This document shows, piece after piece, positions 11,846-23,208 of a stretch of DNA of 64,000 bases. The notes beneath the pieces were generated by a model. It worked only from the letters and a program-made list of their open reading frames with translations. It did not search any database and was not told the origin of the DNA. The position numbers and the translations under genes were made by a program. The stretch is from NCBI GenBank assembly GCA_946406115.1, contig OX291544.1:124001-188000 (forward strand), written 5' to 3'. The stretch comes from Apoda limacodes. Lineage: Eukaryota; Arthropoda; Insecta; Lepidoptera; Limacodidae. How positions within the stretch are numbered: position 1 is the stretch's first letter; every line of letters starts with the position of its first letter.

Positions 11846-12090
11846 TTTCTGACTCCCTCGCAGCCTAGTTGGTAGTGTGGCCAGAGGGTGTGGGTTCGAT
11901 TCCCGCACTGGACAAACATTTATGTTTGATTTGAGTCTGGGTGTATTTACATATGATATGTTTGTAATTGCAAAGTAATTATATGTATTTGTATCCGTTG
12001 TTTGGTATCCACAACACAAGCTTTGCTTACTTTGGGGCCAGACGGCGCTGTGTGTAATGTCCAAAAATATTTATTATTATTATTCATTAT
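11846..12090 (+). mobile_element. tRNA-derived SINE of lepidopteran type
   Basis: A tRNA-like head carries a box A (GCAGCCTAGTTGGTAGTG) at about 11,860-11,877 and a box B (GGTTCGATTCC) at about 11,892-11,902. The body contains TATTTGTATCCGTTGT followed by a pyrimidine/purine block, and it ends in TATTATTATTATT. The architecture (pol III promoter, body, short simple tail) and the body motif match SINEs common in moths and butterflies. It is not a functional tRNA, since no anticodon arm can be formed. Confidence 0.75.
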
Positions 12091-12776
12091 TAAAACTCAC
12101 GCACACCGCCTGCCCACGGGAGTTCCAAGGTTAGGAACACCTTATGTGTTAAAGGTTTTGCTGATTCATAAATGGTTCATATTAAATTTGTTCTGTAAAT
12201 TAATAGACTGCTGACCCTAAAGTCTCTTGTTTTCTTTCTATGATAGTTGATCTCTTGTAAATCTCATGTCTGCTTTCACGTGGAACTGTTATTAAATTTG
12301 TTACATACTTCATAAGTACGAGTAGGTAAGCTATGTCCGTTTTGGTAGACTATTATGTTTATTTCGCTTTGTGGCCACATCCTATTGTTTGATCTTTTAT
12401 CTATAAATTTTCAGTAATGCACTAAATAACAACAAATTCTAATGATTTGACTAACTTACACAACAACGAATGTAAGGCATGCTTCAATGAAGTTGCTTAG
12501 GTGTTGGACTTGTTTTTTTTTACTTTAGTTAAAACCACTATATTAAGGGTGGATTCGACCAAAATTCATGTTAAACCAGAGTAACTATAATAACCGAATT
12601 CTTCATATTTACTCCCAGACTGCGTTTGTGTTTTTCCATCGCAACAATGTTGGGTATTGTAAGTTTATGGTTTAACCAGCTAAGATCAAACTAATGTTAT
12701 GCTGTTGGTGCAAAGAACAATGTAATGTTAACATGATGTCATCGAATAACAACAGTGACAGTTACAGATAGTGTCA
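12091..12776. other. Non-coding stretch
   Basis: No convincing gene or repeat boundary seen. Base composition is AT-rich and uniform. Confidence 0.4.
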
Positions 12777-13053
12777 GTTGGAAACGATATTCAAAGTTAA
12801 GCAACGTCGGGCTTGGTCAGTGATTAGATGGATGACCGCTTAGCAGCACACTTTTTGTTTTTGTTTGTGTTCGTAAATTACGTAAATTTAGATGCGTATT
12901 ATAAACATCGGTCTAGTGTAAGTCGGACTAGCGCACCGTGGGTTGCGTACCACGGTTTTACGTAGCTTACGTACACAAACAAAAAGTGTGCCCATCACCC
13001 ATCTAATCACTGACCAAGCCTGACGTTGCTTAACTTTGAATATCGTTTCCAAC
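12777..13053. mobile_element. Fold-back element with 5S-rRNA-like arms
   Basis: The two ends are inverted copies of about 100 bp. The left arm starts GTTGGAAACGATATTCAAAG and the right arm ends with its complement. Both arms carry GTTAAGCAACGTC(G/A)GGC, then TTGGTCAGTGATTAGATGG and TGA. This matches the 3' half of animal 5S rRNA (the GTTAAGC..CGTCGGGC..TTGGATGG..GACCGC region). A roughly 70-bp centre contains GTAAGTCGGACTAGCGCAC. It has no coding capacity. Confidence 0.7.
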
Positions 13054-14603
13054 AAACAAATGTGTTTACTGTTCCTCTTAATGATAAGCTAGATGGCACT
13101 ATATCGGTTATTTAAGACAGTAGATGAAACCCTTAAAACGCCCTAACTTCCGAACGACTGCACCAAATTGGATTGGATTAGGACAATGTTTTTATGAAAA
13201 AAAAGAGTGAAGTTATTGTATTGAAATTTTGGAACGTTGTTAATGTTAACTGACTCTGATGATTGCTGTAACATAACTGTCAGCCAAAGGCACAACATAT
13301 ATATATATATACACTGTCACTAAGTATAGTTTCAGCACAAAAGTTTAAAAGTACATAAGGGCACAGGATTGAACCAATTAATTGCTTTGCACATACGGCA
13401 GACAAAATTGTCATTGTCCACAAAGGTTTCCTGAGACACAGTTATTTCTAATGTTGTTACATATTTCTGCTTTCTTCATCCGACTGTTTTGTTTACCATG
13501 CATTTCCTAAATTGGTTAGTCTGACGAGATCACTGCCTGCAAATACAAAATATCAAAGGTACTATGTTGTGATTAGGGTCAAACTCAGACCACATTGTGG
13601 ATGAAAAAATATCTTTTGGGAAGTATAACCCAATTTTATATATTTTACTGTCTTCAGTTCATCATTCGGAACAAAATTTTCGTAGTCTGGAGTAGTCGAA
13701 GGTAAAAAAGTATCGAAAAAACCGTTTCATAATGTCACTGTTTTATCGATATCGAGAACTCCAGAGTCGAGAGAAGGCAAAACTCTCTAGTAAGTTAAGG
13801 CTGTTCCCAATAAGCTCCCAGCTAATTTTTAATAAATGAGTATTTCTCAAAATAAATGTACGTCACGAAATAGTCCTTAGACGTAACGAAAATTACTTTG
13901 CTATATAATTATTTAGTGTATAAACAACTTTCTTTTTTGTATGTATATTTTTAGCTTTTCTGCTTTATTAATCAGTCAGTTCACATTTTTTGCCGTTGAT
14001 TTTTTGACTATCTTTGATTTGAATGACATTTCCTTTATTTATGTCATATTGTTCATGTTTAGTATTATATTCTATCGCATTTTAATTTTCTCATATAACT
14101 TATGTCTTTGTTATCAAAATCGTTAAAATTAAACTCTGGTTCATCAAATGACATTGTATCAAACAAAATCGTTTCTAATTATAACTTCGTCGCTTACTTA
14201 GCCCTCGAGAAAAATTATTGGCATTCAATTGATATCAGTTGGTAATCCTTCTTTCTTATGATTTTTTATTTCGTTACTTGCCTGATTTTTTATCTTATCT
14301 GTTTGTATTAATACTTCCATTTGATCAATAAGATATTTTTCTTCTTTTTTATTTTTTTGATGTTTAACTGTATTGTACTGTTTTCCTTTTTCTTAACATT
14401 TTCCCCTTCCTTGTCTTGTATGAAAAAAATTTTTTGTCTTCAGTCAGATCTGAATCACTATGATAACTTATACTGACATTGCTTTTCATAGTAGAACTAT
14501 TTCTTTTGAGTCTTTTTGTTGGTGGTTTATGTCTTTCAAAGGCTTGTCGTTTATTACCACATGGTAGAGTTTTTATGTTTTTTGGGGTGTTGGTTTTAAC
14601 AAG
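13054..14603. other. AT-rich non-coding stretch
   Basis: Contains a short (AT)n run at about 13,300-13,312. No coding region could be supported. Weak frames at 13,941-14,126 are AT-driven. Confidence 0.4.
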
Positions 14604-14882
14604 TTAGTGTTCTTTTTTACAGTAACAATCGCAACAGATGTTTTTTTCGCAATCAAAGCAGCTCAGCCATTTATATTTAATTTTCGCGATGCTGTCCGTT
14701 GAAATTTGATGCAGCATCTTGTTACTTTTTATAGGAATAACGTCGTCAAGTGTTATTACTTGAATGTTGTTATCGTTTATATAAAATATTTTTATTTTGC
14801 TGCTAACCTTTGAATATTCATATACTTCTTTTGCGGTGGTTATGTCATTACCGTGTGAATTATTGTTCCAAACGTAGTTCAA
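14604..14882 (-). pseudogene. Fragment of an unidentified protein interrupted by the outer BEL/Pao
   Basis: The minus-strand frame has a predicted mixed-fold segment ending in a Cys-rich tail, CFDCEKNICCDCYC. The final Cys-x2-Cys pattern hints at a small metal-binding end. The upstream part is cut at the ATTAT target duplication: when the outer BEL/Pao is ignored, the frame continues from 39,184 downward for only a few codons before a stop. The family was not identified. It distantly resembles C-terminal parts of transposon-encoded proteins common in moths. Confidence 0.35.
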
Positions 14883-15025
14883 TTAACTGCCAACAGATGG
14901 CGTTGTAAAAATTATTAATATGCTATGGTGTAGTGATTGTGAGTGCTTGAAGTAGGAGTTTTATAATCAATAAATTATCTTGGAAAGCAGCAGTGATTGT
15001 GTTATTTTAATAAGTGTATCAAACA
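14864..15025 (+). repeat. 5' LTR of outer BEL/Pao
   Basis: 162 bp with TG...CA ends and an AATAAA at about 14,969. It pairs with 39,018-39,179. Confidence 0.9.
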
Positions 15026-15028
15026 AAG

Positions 15029-15045
15029 TGGTCCTTCGAGCCGGA
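15029..15045 (+). other. Primer-binding site, tRNA-Tyr type
   Basis: TGGTCCTTCGAGCCGGA lies 3 nt after the LTR. It is complementary to the 3' end expected for a eukaryotic tRNA-Tyr (acceptor stem CCTTCGA paired with TCGAAGG, plus CCA). BEL/Pao elements use tRNA primers for first-strand synthesis. Confidence 0.75.
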
Positions 15046-15385
15046 TAGAAAAGTAAAGTGTTATGTGAAATCGGTTAAGTATTGTGAGTGGAATAAACTG
15101 TAAGTAAATATTAACTTAGAATATTTGAGGTGATCTGGGACTTGTAAAAATTTTACAAACCCTTAGTAAATTTTAAAAACTTATTCTATAGACTTAGAAG
15201 AATTTTGTAATGATCTCAGATTTGTAAAAAATTTATTCAACCAAATAGTTCAACGAAGGTTTGAACATGTGAAAGGCATACATTGTGTTTGAAAGTCACT
15301 AATTCAAGATGTCTCAAACTCGATCATTTAACAAAGAATCAACGTCAGCCAAATATTTCAATCACAAACAATAGACACGTTAATT

Positions 15386-16370
15386 ATGGAACAAGAAAAT
15401 ACATTAGCACTTATTCTAAGAACACAGACGAATTTTAAGAAATCTCCAAAACAACGTTTAACACGATCTTATGTTTAAATAAGAATAGAAACATTGGATG
15501 ATTATTGGAAATGTTTTAGAACAGCATATTTAACTTTAATAAGAATAGCATCGAGCGAAGACAGAGTACAAAAATCCTATTTTATTGAAACATTTTATAA
15601 CGCTTGTGAAGATTTATATGTAAATTCAAAGTCAGATAATAGTGAAATGTAAAAAAAATTTAGAGGTTACAAATTCAAGTACTTTACAAGAAGTGAAACT
15701 CCCAAAAATAAATATTGCATCGTTCAGTGCTAATTATCAAGAATGGACTTCCTTTTCAGATATGTTTAGATCCTCAATACATGATAATCCATATCTCAAT
15801 AAAGTACAAAAAATGCAATATCTTAAAAGTACTGTTACTGGAGATGCCGAACAGTTAATAAAACATTTAAGTATTACTGAGAGTAATTATGAGTTAGCAT
15901 TCAACACTTTGAAAAATAGATATGATAATAAAAGAATAATAGTGAACTCAATTTTAAGTCGATTAATCTATCAAAAGAAAATACATGTTAATGCGGCCAA
16001 ATCTATTAGAGATTTTTATGATACTACAGTTGAATGTCTTAACAAGTTAAACAATCTCAACATAAATACAGATACGTGGGACGCTCTTATTATATTTTTA
16101 ACAGGCATGAAACTCGATAATGAGACTCACAAAGAATGGGAGGAAGAGATAAGTACTTTAGATGTCAAGGAGCTACCTACTTTTGAGAGACTTAAGAACT
16201 TCTTAGATAAAAGGTTTAGAATTTTAGAAATGTTACAACCTAACACAAACAAGCCAAATCAAGTCCGAGTCCGCTTCACAGACAATGAAACTCAGTCGAC
16301 AACATATGGATGGTCAAGTAACTGGCGTAGCACAAATGAAAACTCCAATAAAATTTTCTGGTTTTATTAA
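15386..16370 (+). pseudogene. BEL/Pao gag of the outer element
   Basis: The likely start is ATG at 15,386. The N-terminal part has a stop at about 15,475 and a frame change at about 15,650. The longest intact piece (15,642-16,370) contains LPKINIASFSANYQEWTSF, MQYLKSTVTGDAEQLI and a long helical region, the DUF1759-type gag domain that forms the particle core. Zinc knuckles and most of the protease that should follow are missing between 16,370 and 16,440. The copy is defective. Confidence 0.85.
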
Positions 16371-16440
16371 TATTTCACCTAAAACACACAGAAATAAAAC
16401 CCTTAAAAATTAAAACTTATATTGTCAAAAAGGTAACAAA

Positions 16441-17103
16441 TATCATGCCACCGAAGAGATTGAATGTTCAGAATTGGGACCATCTAAGAGACTTAAACCT
16501 AGCTGATCCATCATATTATCAACCTGGTCAAATTGATCTCCTACTGGGGATAGATGTTTATAATGAGATGTTATTAGCAGGTCTTGTCAAAGGAAAACCA
16601 GGATCACCTATAGCTATATAAACTCACCTGGGATGGCTTTTATCAGGAAGAATCGAGATAAGTGGAGTTGAAAAAGAGGAGACCATCGTCAGCATGCATT
16701 TAAATGTGGAATTAAAAAACATGTTGCGAAAATTTTGGGAGATAGAAAATGAATATAATGAAGAAAACAAAATCACTGCTGAAGAGAAGAAAGCAGAAGA
16801 GATATATAAAGACAATTCGAGATGAAAGTGGAAGATATGTAGTAACACTGCCTATGAGAGATCAAAACCCAATCTTGCCTCAAAATTCGAAAGAAATAGC
16901 ACTCAAACAATGGAAGAGTACAGAAAATAGATTGAATAAAAATAGTGAGCTCAAAGCAGAATACAACAGGGTGCTACAAGAGTACATTGAGCTAAGACAT
17001 ATGGAGAAAATAGAAAAAGAAGAAATAGGAAATGAAAAAGGTGTGTACCTACCTCACCATGCTGTAGTGAAAGAAGACCGAGAAACAAGTACAGTAAGAG
17101 TAG
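16441..17103 (+). pseudogene. Outer BEL/Pao pol, first part (protease end to start of RT)
   Basis: In-frame pieces show ADPSYYQPGQIDLLLGIDVY (C-terminal part of the retropepsin), THLGWLLSGRI after an internal stop at 16,619, and then, in the second segment (16,749-17,103), GRYVVTLPMRD, LPHHAVVKEDR and VRVV. It ends exactly at the AGTAG duplication (17,099-17,103), and the frame continues at 38,238 with the CNAS block of the RT. Stops and a frameshift near 16,745 make it non-functional independently of the insertion. Confidence 0.85.
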
Positions 17104-18406
17104 TGTTATCACCGCTGCAAGAATGCAACACAAATTGCATCCAAAAACATTAATATAAAAATGCATAATTTTTGTCATGTAATGTTTCGTAATAATAAGT
17201 TAATATTAAGTATATATTTACACAATAAAAACTATTTTCCTTATAGGAACTGGTTTAGAGTTAAAAAACATGTAATAACAATAAGTGTAAAATTGTATTA
17301 AGTTAGGTAAAAGTAGAGTAGGTTTGTTTCATTTCCCCCCTTTACTATTTGTTGATATCAAATATAATATTGTGTGAGTACCGACATATTGTCGACTTTG
17401 TACGCACGACTATACCCTAAAAAGCGGGAAATTTAGTTTAATATATGTATGTAAAACATATGTCATTTGTTGTGCAAAAATGTACAGAACTACTATGTAA
17501 AGTTCTACATTAAACCATATGTACGGTTATTAAGTTACAGGTGAAAATAGTTAGCGTTTTGAGTAGTGTACATTCTTTCTCCCTCACTCCTATGATAATA
17601 GACTGCGATAGAGATACAAAAGGGATGGGTCTATGGGTAAAAAAGAGAAAGACTGTCTAAAACTTTACCTGGCTAGGGTCATTAAGTCCTTAGGCTATGC
17701 CTAAAATAAGCATTACAGGTTAAAAGCACACCTTTGCCCCTACACGTAGGTATCTATACTGTTACGATAAGTAGTATGGTTAGGGCGCAAATTACGTGTA
17801 AACTTATGAAATACAATAGCTTATAACTCAGCAACCGGGTAACATAGGATAAAGATAAATGCATTACTAGATAACTTTAAACAGATAACTGTACTTCAGT
17901 ACAGGAGCACAAGGAAAATCCTGAAAACTTGTATCACATATTTTTTCATGATTTAACATACTGCCAGACACCAAAAACACGGAAAGGTATGTCCGAATTT
18001 TAGGTCCATTTTCTGACATATAGCACAAAGTCTGTAGTCATCTAGTGTAGGCAGAAAGCCCTGAGAGCTAGAATTCCAGCTCTTCTCTCACTACGGCCTA
18101 ACCGTAGACGATGGAACATACCACTATACGTCGTTGGAACCGCCTCCGAAAGCTCTATCTTAGGACACCTAAATCGTCATTATAGCTCCTACCGTTTGGC
18201 TATAAAACCTAAAAATGTAAAACAACGTTATTTTATAGTCAAGCCGCAAATAGTGTGACTGTGATGGCAATAGCCGATAGAGACCCCAACTGTCAGTAGC
18301 GATTTATAGCTAGGTAGATATACCTACACTTTCGATATATGTCTACATGTTCACATGCATTATTAGCAATCGCCGAAAATCCCCACCAGGGGGCGCCACC
18401 GTCGCA

Positions 18407-18407
<1 letters not shown>
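17104..18407 (+). other. 5' non-coding part of the middle insertion
   Basis: About 1.3 kb without a supported gene between the AGTAG junction and the gag frame. It would be expected to hold the 5' LTR and leader. TCGATATATGTCTA at about 18,333 also occurs at 37,816, near where the RT fragment ends on the other side. Confidence 0.4.

Positions 18408-18475
<68 letters not shown>
18408..18475. repeat. 68-bp uninterrupted poly(A) tract
   Basis: 68 consecutive A residues follow GTCGCAC and precede the gag frame. An internal run this long, not at a retroposon 3' end, is unusual. It could be a real expansion, a retroposition scar or a consensus artefact. It produces spurious polylysine and polyphenylalanine frames. 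Confidence 0.85.
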
Positions 18476-18477
<2 letters not shown>

Positions 18478-18479
18478 GG

Positions 18480-20057
18480 AAATTGACCGACGTCGAACAA
18501 AACCGGCAGGAATATGTCGAGGAAAAATCCATACGGAAAATGGAAGGAAGTTCGACCGTCGATGTAGCTATGCTGGCAAATGCATTAGCGCAAGCCATGC
18601 GACAGAATAATACACCTAGCGCCGCCCCTCGGTACGTTCAGGAACTACCAACGTTTACGGGAAACACAAGCGAATGGTTAAATTATCGATCGTCTTACGT
18701 CGTACAGCGAAATATTTCTCCAAAGTAGAGAATGTAGCTAGGCTACGGAGAAGCCTACAGTGTCCAGTTTACTACTAGTCGACCCAGAACCGGAAATTGT
18801 AATTTCAACGCTTGAACGCAGGTTTGGAAGACCTGAGATCATTATTATGTCTGAGATGGACAAAATGAGAACCACACATAAGTTGAACGAATCGCCACAT
18901 GAATTGTGCATTTTTGCATGCAAAATAAGCAACAGTGTCGCCACGATAGAAGCTTTGAACAAGCGCGAATACCTTTACAACCCAGAGATGGTGCGAGTAG
19001 TATGTGAAAAGCTTACTCCTGTATTGAGATCGAAATGGTTCTACTAGAGAGCTGGACGGTCAGATGACGTACCAGAACTCAAGAAAATGGCCGATTTTAT
19101 CAACATAGAAGCGGACAAGTGTGCAAGCTACGCGTTGCCAGAAAGGGAGCGTACTACGGAACGAAAAAACTTCGCGAGACCTACCGAAAAGGTTTTCCAC
19201 GCTGACGAAACGAGGGCCTACGACGTGTCCACTGTGTAAGGACGACCACACACTGTTGAGATGTCCCACTTTTGCTGAAAAAAGCGTGTCAGAACGGTGG
19301 GAAATCGTGAAGGAAATGCGACTTTGTTTCAAATGCATAAGCGGCTCACATCGCAAAGATACTTGCCGCGCGAGACCATGTGGTGTGAAAGGGTGCAAGT
19401 TTTCGCACCATACACTGCTTCATGAGATAACAGAACGGCCGACCATCACCGAAGAGTCCGCCCAACTGGCTTTGCCGTCACCGCCGCCAGAACCAACAAT
19501 CAAGCACGTCGCCACGGCAACCGCTGAAGGAAAGGTGCTGCTGAAAATAGCGCCCGTCGTTGTCTCCGGTCCCAAGGGAGACTTCGACACCTACTGCCTG
19601 CTTGACGAAGGTTCTAGCGTCACGATTTTGACGGAGGAGTTGGCGGAGAAAATTGGAGCCACTGGTCCAGTAAAACCAATGACAGTTCGAGGCATTTCTG
19701 GTCAGAAAATTGAAGCAAAAAATAGCAAAATTGTCTCATTCAATGTCCGAGGCCGCGACCAAGAAAATCAGCTGTTAATACGGTCTGCAAAAACAGTTCC
19801 ATACTTGAACATCACGACGCAAACGATAAAGCGAGCCAACATCGAAAGTTGCAAACACCTCAGTGGCATCGTCGACCAACTGACCTATGACCACGCCGTT
19901 CCCACTATGTTGATTGGACAAGACAACTGGGAATATATTATCTCAAGAAAGGTCAAGAAAGGTCGCCCAAACCAACCCGTTGCGTCAAAAACAAAGCTAG
20001 GATGGGTGCTACACGGAAGATCGAAAAAGATATTCGTAGAAAGCGAAAGTGTATGCA
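18480..20057 (+). pseudogene. BEL/Pao gag-pol of the middle element, left part
   Basis: Gag begins near 18,510 and contains the ELPTFTGNTSEWLNYRSSY block (about 18,635-18,700). It then shifts frame several times (18,728; 19,047). The long frame 19,121-20,057 carries two zinc-knuckle-like motifs (CPLCKDDHTLLRCPTF and CFKCISGSHRKDTC), a Cys/His follow-up (CKFSHHTLLH), and a retropepsin with CLLDEGSSVTILTEELAEKI, where the usual second Asp is Glu (DEGS). It ends in KTKLGWVLHGR and is cut at the TATGCA duplication by the Polinton. Confidence 0.85.
20052..20057. repeat. Target-site duplication of the Polinton (left)
   Basis: TATGCA directly precedes the AGT terminus of the element and is repeated at 37,470-37,475. 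A 6-bp duplication is the Polinton/Maverick hallmark. Confidence 0.95.
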
Positions 20058-20435
20058 AGTAGGTGTTTATTGGGCATTCTGGCTCACTTTCCGCAGCGCA
20101 GATGCTGGCGCATCTTCACTGCTCCAATTGAGCTAGAATGCCCAATAAACATTTTGGAATTGATTACGTGCATCTGCGCTGCGGAAAGTGAGCCAGAATG
20201 CCCAATAAACATTTTGGAATTGATTACGTGCATCTGCGCTGCGGAAAGTGAGCCAGAATGCCCAATAAACATTTTGGAATTGATTACGTGCATCTGCGCT
20301 GCGGAAAGTGAGCCAGAATGCCCAATAAACATATTGGAATTGATTACGTGCATCTGCGCTGCGGAAAGTGAGCCAGAATGCCCAATAAACATTTTGAAAT
20401 TGGTTACGTAAAGTTTTCAATTTGGGTGATGTAAA
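20058..20435 (+). repeat. Left terminal inverted repeat of the Polinton
   Basis: It begins AGTAGGTGTTTATTGGGC. The first 90 bp form an imperfect hairpin: GTTTATTGGGCATTCTGGC near the start and its inverse GAATGCCCAATAAAC at about 20,137-20,151. This is followed by four copies of a 60-bp unit and ends at about GATGTAAA. The right TIR (37,271-37,469) is the same sequence with only one 60-bp unit, so the TIRs differ in length by 180 bp minus a 1-bp indel. Confidence 0.9.
20150..20400 (+). repeat. 60-bp tandem repeat, four units
   Basis: The unit contains TGATTACGTGCATCTGCGCT, GCGGAAAGTGAGCC and AGAATGCCCAATAAAC. Four units follow one another at exactly 60 bp, with one or two changes (ATTTTG/ATATTG, GGAAT/GAAAT). 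Most of the unit is an inverted copy of the element's terminal sequence, so the terminus is iterated inward. Because 60 is a multiple of 3, it creates long but meaningless reading frames on both strands. Confidence 0.9.
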
Positions 20436-20678
20436 CGACACGAAATAGTTTTTGAAATAACCACAGCGAATGATTAATTTACTAATAAAAACTTACCAAT
20501 AAATATTTTTCATCACTTCCACTTGTTTAAATTAGATTTGTTTAAATCCTAAACCCATATTTATGACATTTAGATAAACATTTGTAATTAGTTTAATTCT
20601 TGAAAATATATGTCTGAAGATAAACAAGATAAATAGAAGAACAACTAAATGGAATTGAACCATTTTGTTCTAGGTAGG

Positions 20679-20698
20679 ATCCTATCGTTTACTGCAAT
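20679..20698 (+). repeat. Left arm of an inverted repeat around the minisatellite
   Basis: ATCCTATCGTTTACTGCAAT is the inverse of 21,349-21,368 with one mismatch. The pair brackets the 90-bp minisatellite. Confidence 0.65.
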
Positions 20699-20763
20699 GA
20701 CAAAGGAAAACATGTGCTCCGAGCAGATCGGACTCATTTAACGTTTTAACATAGATTAGATAC

Positions 20764-21270
20764 AGACCAACCTTCTTCTAGCTCTATGCACAAGGTGTTT
20801 AGGCCGTATTTTTCAATACAAGGCAACAGGAAAGGATAACGTACTTGACATGACCAACCTTCTTCTAGCTCTATGCACAAGGCGTTTAGGACGTATCGTT
20901 CCGTATTAGGATATAGGAGAGAAAATATGTTTTGACACAGATACAGACAAACCTTCTACTAGCTCTATGCACAAGGCGTTTAGACCATATTTTTCAAAAC
21001 AAGGCAACAGGAAAGGATAACGTACTTGACATGACCAACCTTCTTCTAGCTCTATGCACAAGGTGTTTAGGCCGTATCGTTCCGTATTAGGATATAGGAA
21101 AGAAAATATGTTTTGACACAGATACAGACGAACCTTCTACTAGCTCTATGCACAAGGCGTTTACGTCATATTTTTCAAAACAAGGCATCAGGAAAGGATA
21201 ACGTACTTGACATCGCCAACCTTCTTCTAGCTCTATGCACAAGGTGTTTAGGCTGTATCGTTCCGTTTTA
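20764..21270 (+). repeat. 90-bp minisatellite, six units in alternating pairs
   Basis: CTAGCTCTATGCACAAGG recurs about every 90 bp, near 20,778, 20,866, 20,958, 21,046, 21,139 and 21,227. Odd and even units differ. One type continues with a TTTTTCAA..CAAGGCA..GGAAAGGATAACGTACTTGACAT block, the other with CGTATCGTTCCGT..GGATATAGG, giving three roughly 180-bp pairs. One related unit, in inverse orientation, sits just inside the right TIR at about 37,222-37,250. Confidence 0.8.
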
Positions 21271-21348
21271 GGATACAGGGAGGGATAACTTAACACACTA
21301 ATCTTATCTAACTCAAAGCACATGATTTTTAAAGTTAAAACTTTCGTT

Positions 21349-21368
21349 ATTGCAGTAAACGATATGAT
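21349..21368 (-). repeat. Right arm of the inverted repeat around the minisatellite
   Basis: ATTGCAGTAAACGATATGAT pairs with 20,679-20,698. Confidence 0.65.
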
Positions 21369-23208
21369 CTATTATTACACAGGCTTCTTCTAAAACAGAA
21401 CAAATTAAACTCCAAAATTTTATCTACATATCTTAAATCAGATTTAGATGTTTTTTACTAAACATTTAATTTTATATATAATAAAATGACGTACGCACAT
21501 ATTAGAACAATTGTTTGAAATGAAAACTGTTCCCATAAATCAGGCGCTTCACCATTAACACTGTCGATCAAACATCTTAATCGGTCAGCGATAACGAAAG
21601 ATACTTTCGTTACACAGTGTTTTTAAAATCAAACTTACGTTGAGTTTTTTACAAAAGGTTATAGCAAATAGGACAAGTCTTAAAATATCTTTAACCATAA
21701 TTAACTTTAATTGTAAAAATATAAATGAAGAATGCAGAAAGATTTTTTAAAATGAAAGTTATGCTTTTGTACACAATGTTTTAATTTTTTTAATCTAATG
21801 AAACCTTAAGCCTGAATATATGTAAAATTTCACTAATAATTTTGATCAACACTCGATTTCATAAAAGTTTTCGTGGTAAGTCCCCAGTTTTATTGCATAT
21901 CCAACAAAACGTGACTGCTGTGCAGCGTAAACCAAGTAGCTACCTATTCTACAAATCTTATGGAAAGAAACATTAATGCGGCTTTTCTTTGTGTTACGAT
22001 ATCTAAGCGGCATAATCTGCTCTGGGTTCCTTACGTACCTGTTAATTATTTATGGTTTGGTTTTGTTATTTCTATTGGGTACTATATACTTAGAGCAAAA
22101 TAATATGATTAAGAAAACAAACATAAACTTTTAAGCGAGCCTTTTGAGGTTTAAAAATTAAAAACTATAAGTAATTAAGGTAATTGAAAAATATATATTC
22201 GAGTAGGTAACTTGTTTTAACATTAAAGCACAAGACTTTTTATTTTACTAGTTTTACCTTTATCTTATTTTTCCTTACAAACATAAATAAGGTATGCCAA
22301 AACAATTAATTATAACATATAAGTAATTTATATTCGCGGACACTGAGTAGAACCATTCTTATATTCAACATTGAACCCCAAACCAAATAGCGGCATATTC
22401 TTTGTACTTCATATTTCTGTTATTAATGTAAAATAAAATAGTAATTAAATATATTTATTCTTCAATCTTTTCTATGGGAATGCTGTTTTGCTGACTTGAA
22501 ACAATTTAAGGGGTACAAAACCTAATTGGTATATTATAAATTTAGATGACTTAACAATATATTTGTACTAAACACGTATAACAGTAAGCGTATAAATCTT
22601 GAATAATCTTTATTTAGTATGAACGTAAATACCTGTTTATAATAATATAAGTTTGGTTAACCTACACTTCATAGTACTTTATTGTAGGTTAAACTACAAT
22701 TTATGTTACTTGACTCTTGAACTAAGAAAACCAAGGTCTTTTCTTTTGGAGTCTAATTTGCTATCGCTCGGTGTCAGCTGATTATGTATGGTACCAGTGT
22801 GTACGATTTAATTTCTTCTGATTATAGTTAACTGTAATAAAAGGTTGCAGATCTCTGACTTTTCCCTTTTTAAGCCTTATTTTCCGGTTAAAAATATACA
22901 CAATTTCCAACACTCTTGGGTGTGAATAAGTGCTGCTAAACAACCAAGCTGTGAAGCTGCTATTGGTGAACTTCTAATTTTCAAGCTGAGGATCAAAGCA
23001 TCAAAAATTATGTTCGTAAGTTTTAACTTTGAAGTAATCTGTGTGTTTGTTTAATTATTTATTTTAAATTAAAGTTTTAAACTTAGTATTATCTGTACAT
23101 AAATCTGTAATGTTAATTTTATAACAGGCTTTTATTTAACTCTGTGTAATCCATCTTGTTTCGAGATGATTATGATCTACATTACTCTATGGCTTAACGT
23201 TCTGAAAC
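21369..23208. other. Non-coding left subterminal region of the Polinton
   Basis: About 1.8 kb, strongly AT-rich, without a supported coding frame. A sequence ATGTTC followed by GTAAGT at about 23,010-23,016 looks like a 5' splice site and might end an upstream leader exon of the accessory gene. No other signals were recognised. Confidence 0.4.

Noticed and set aside
11846..11920. Functional tRNA gene
   Set aside because: Box A and B are present, but no proper cloverleaf can be formed and the downstream body is SINE-like.
12777..13053. Genuine 5S rRNA gene
   Set aside because: Only the 3' half is present, in inverted duplicate, with substitutions; no complete 5S sequence.
13941..14126. Hydrophobic 61-codon frame
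   Set aside because: AT-rich chance frame without start context or homologous motif.
18293..18728. Open frames with runs of lysine or phenylalanine
   Set aside because: Caused by the 68-bp poly(A) tract.
20049..20441. Long open frames on both strands across the left Polinton TIR
   Set aside because: They are produced by the 60-bp tandem repeat (a multiple of 3 without stops) and repeat the same 20 residues; no protein is implied.
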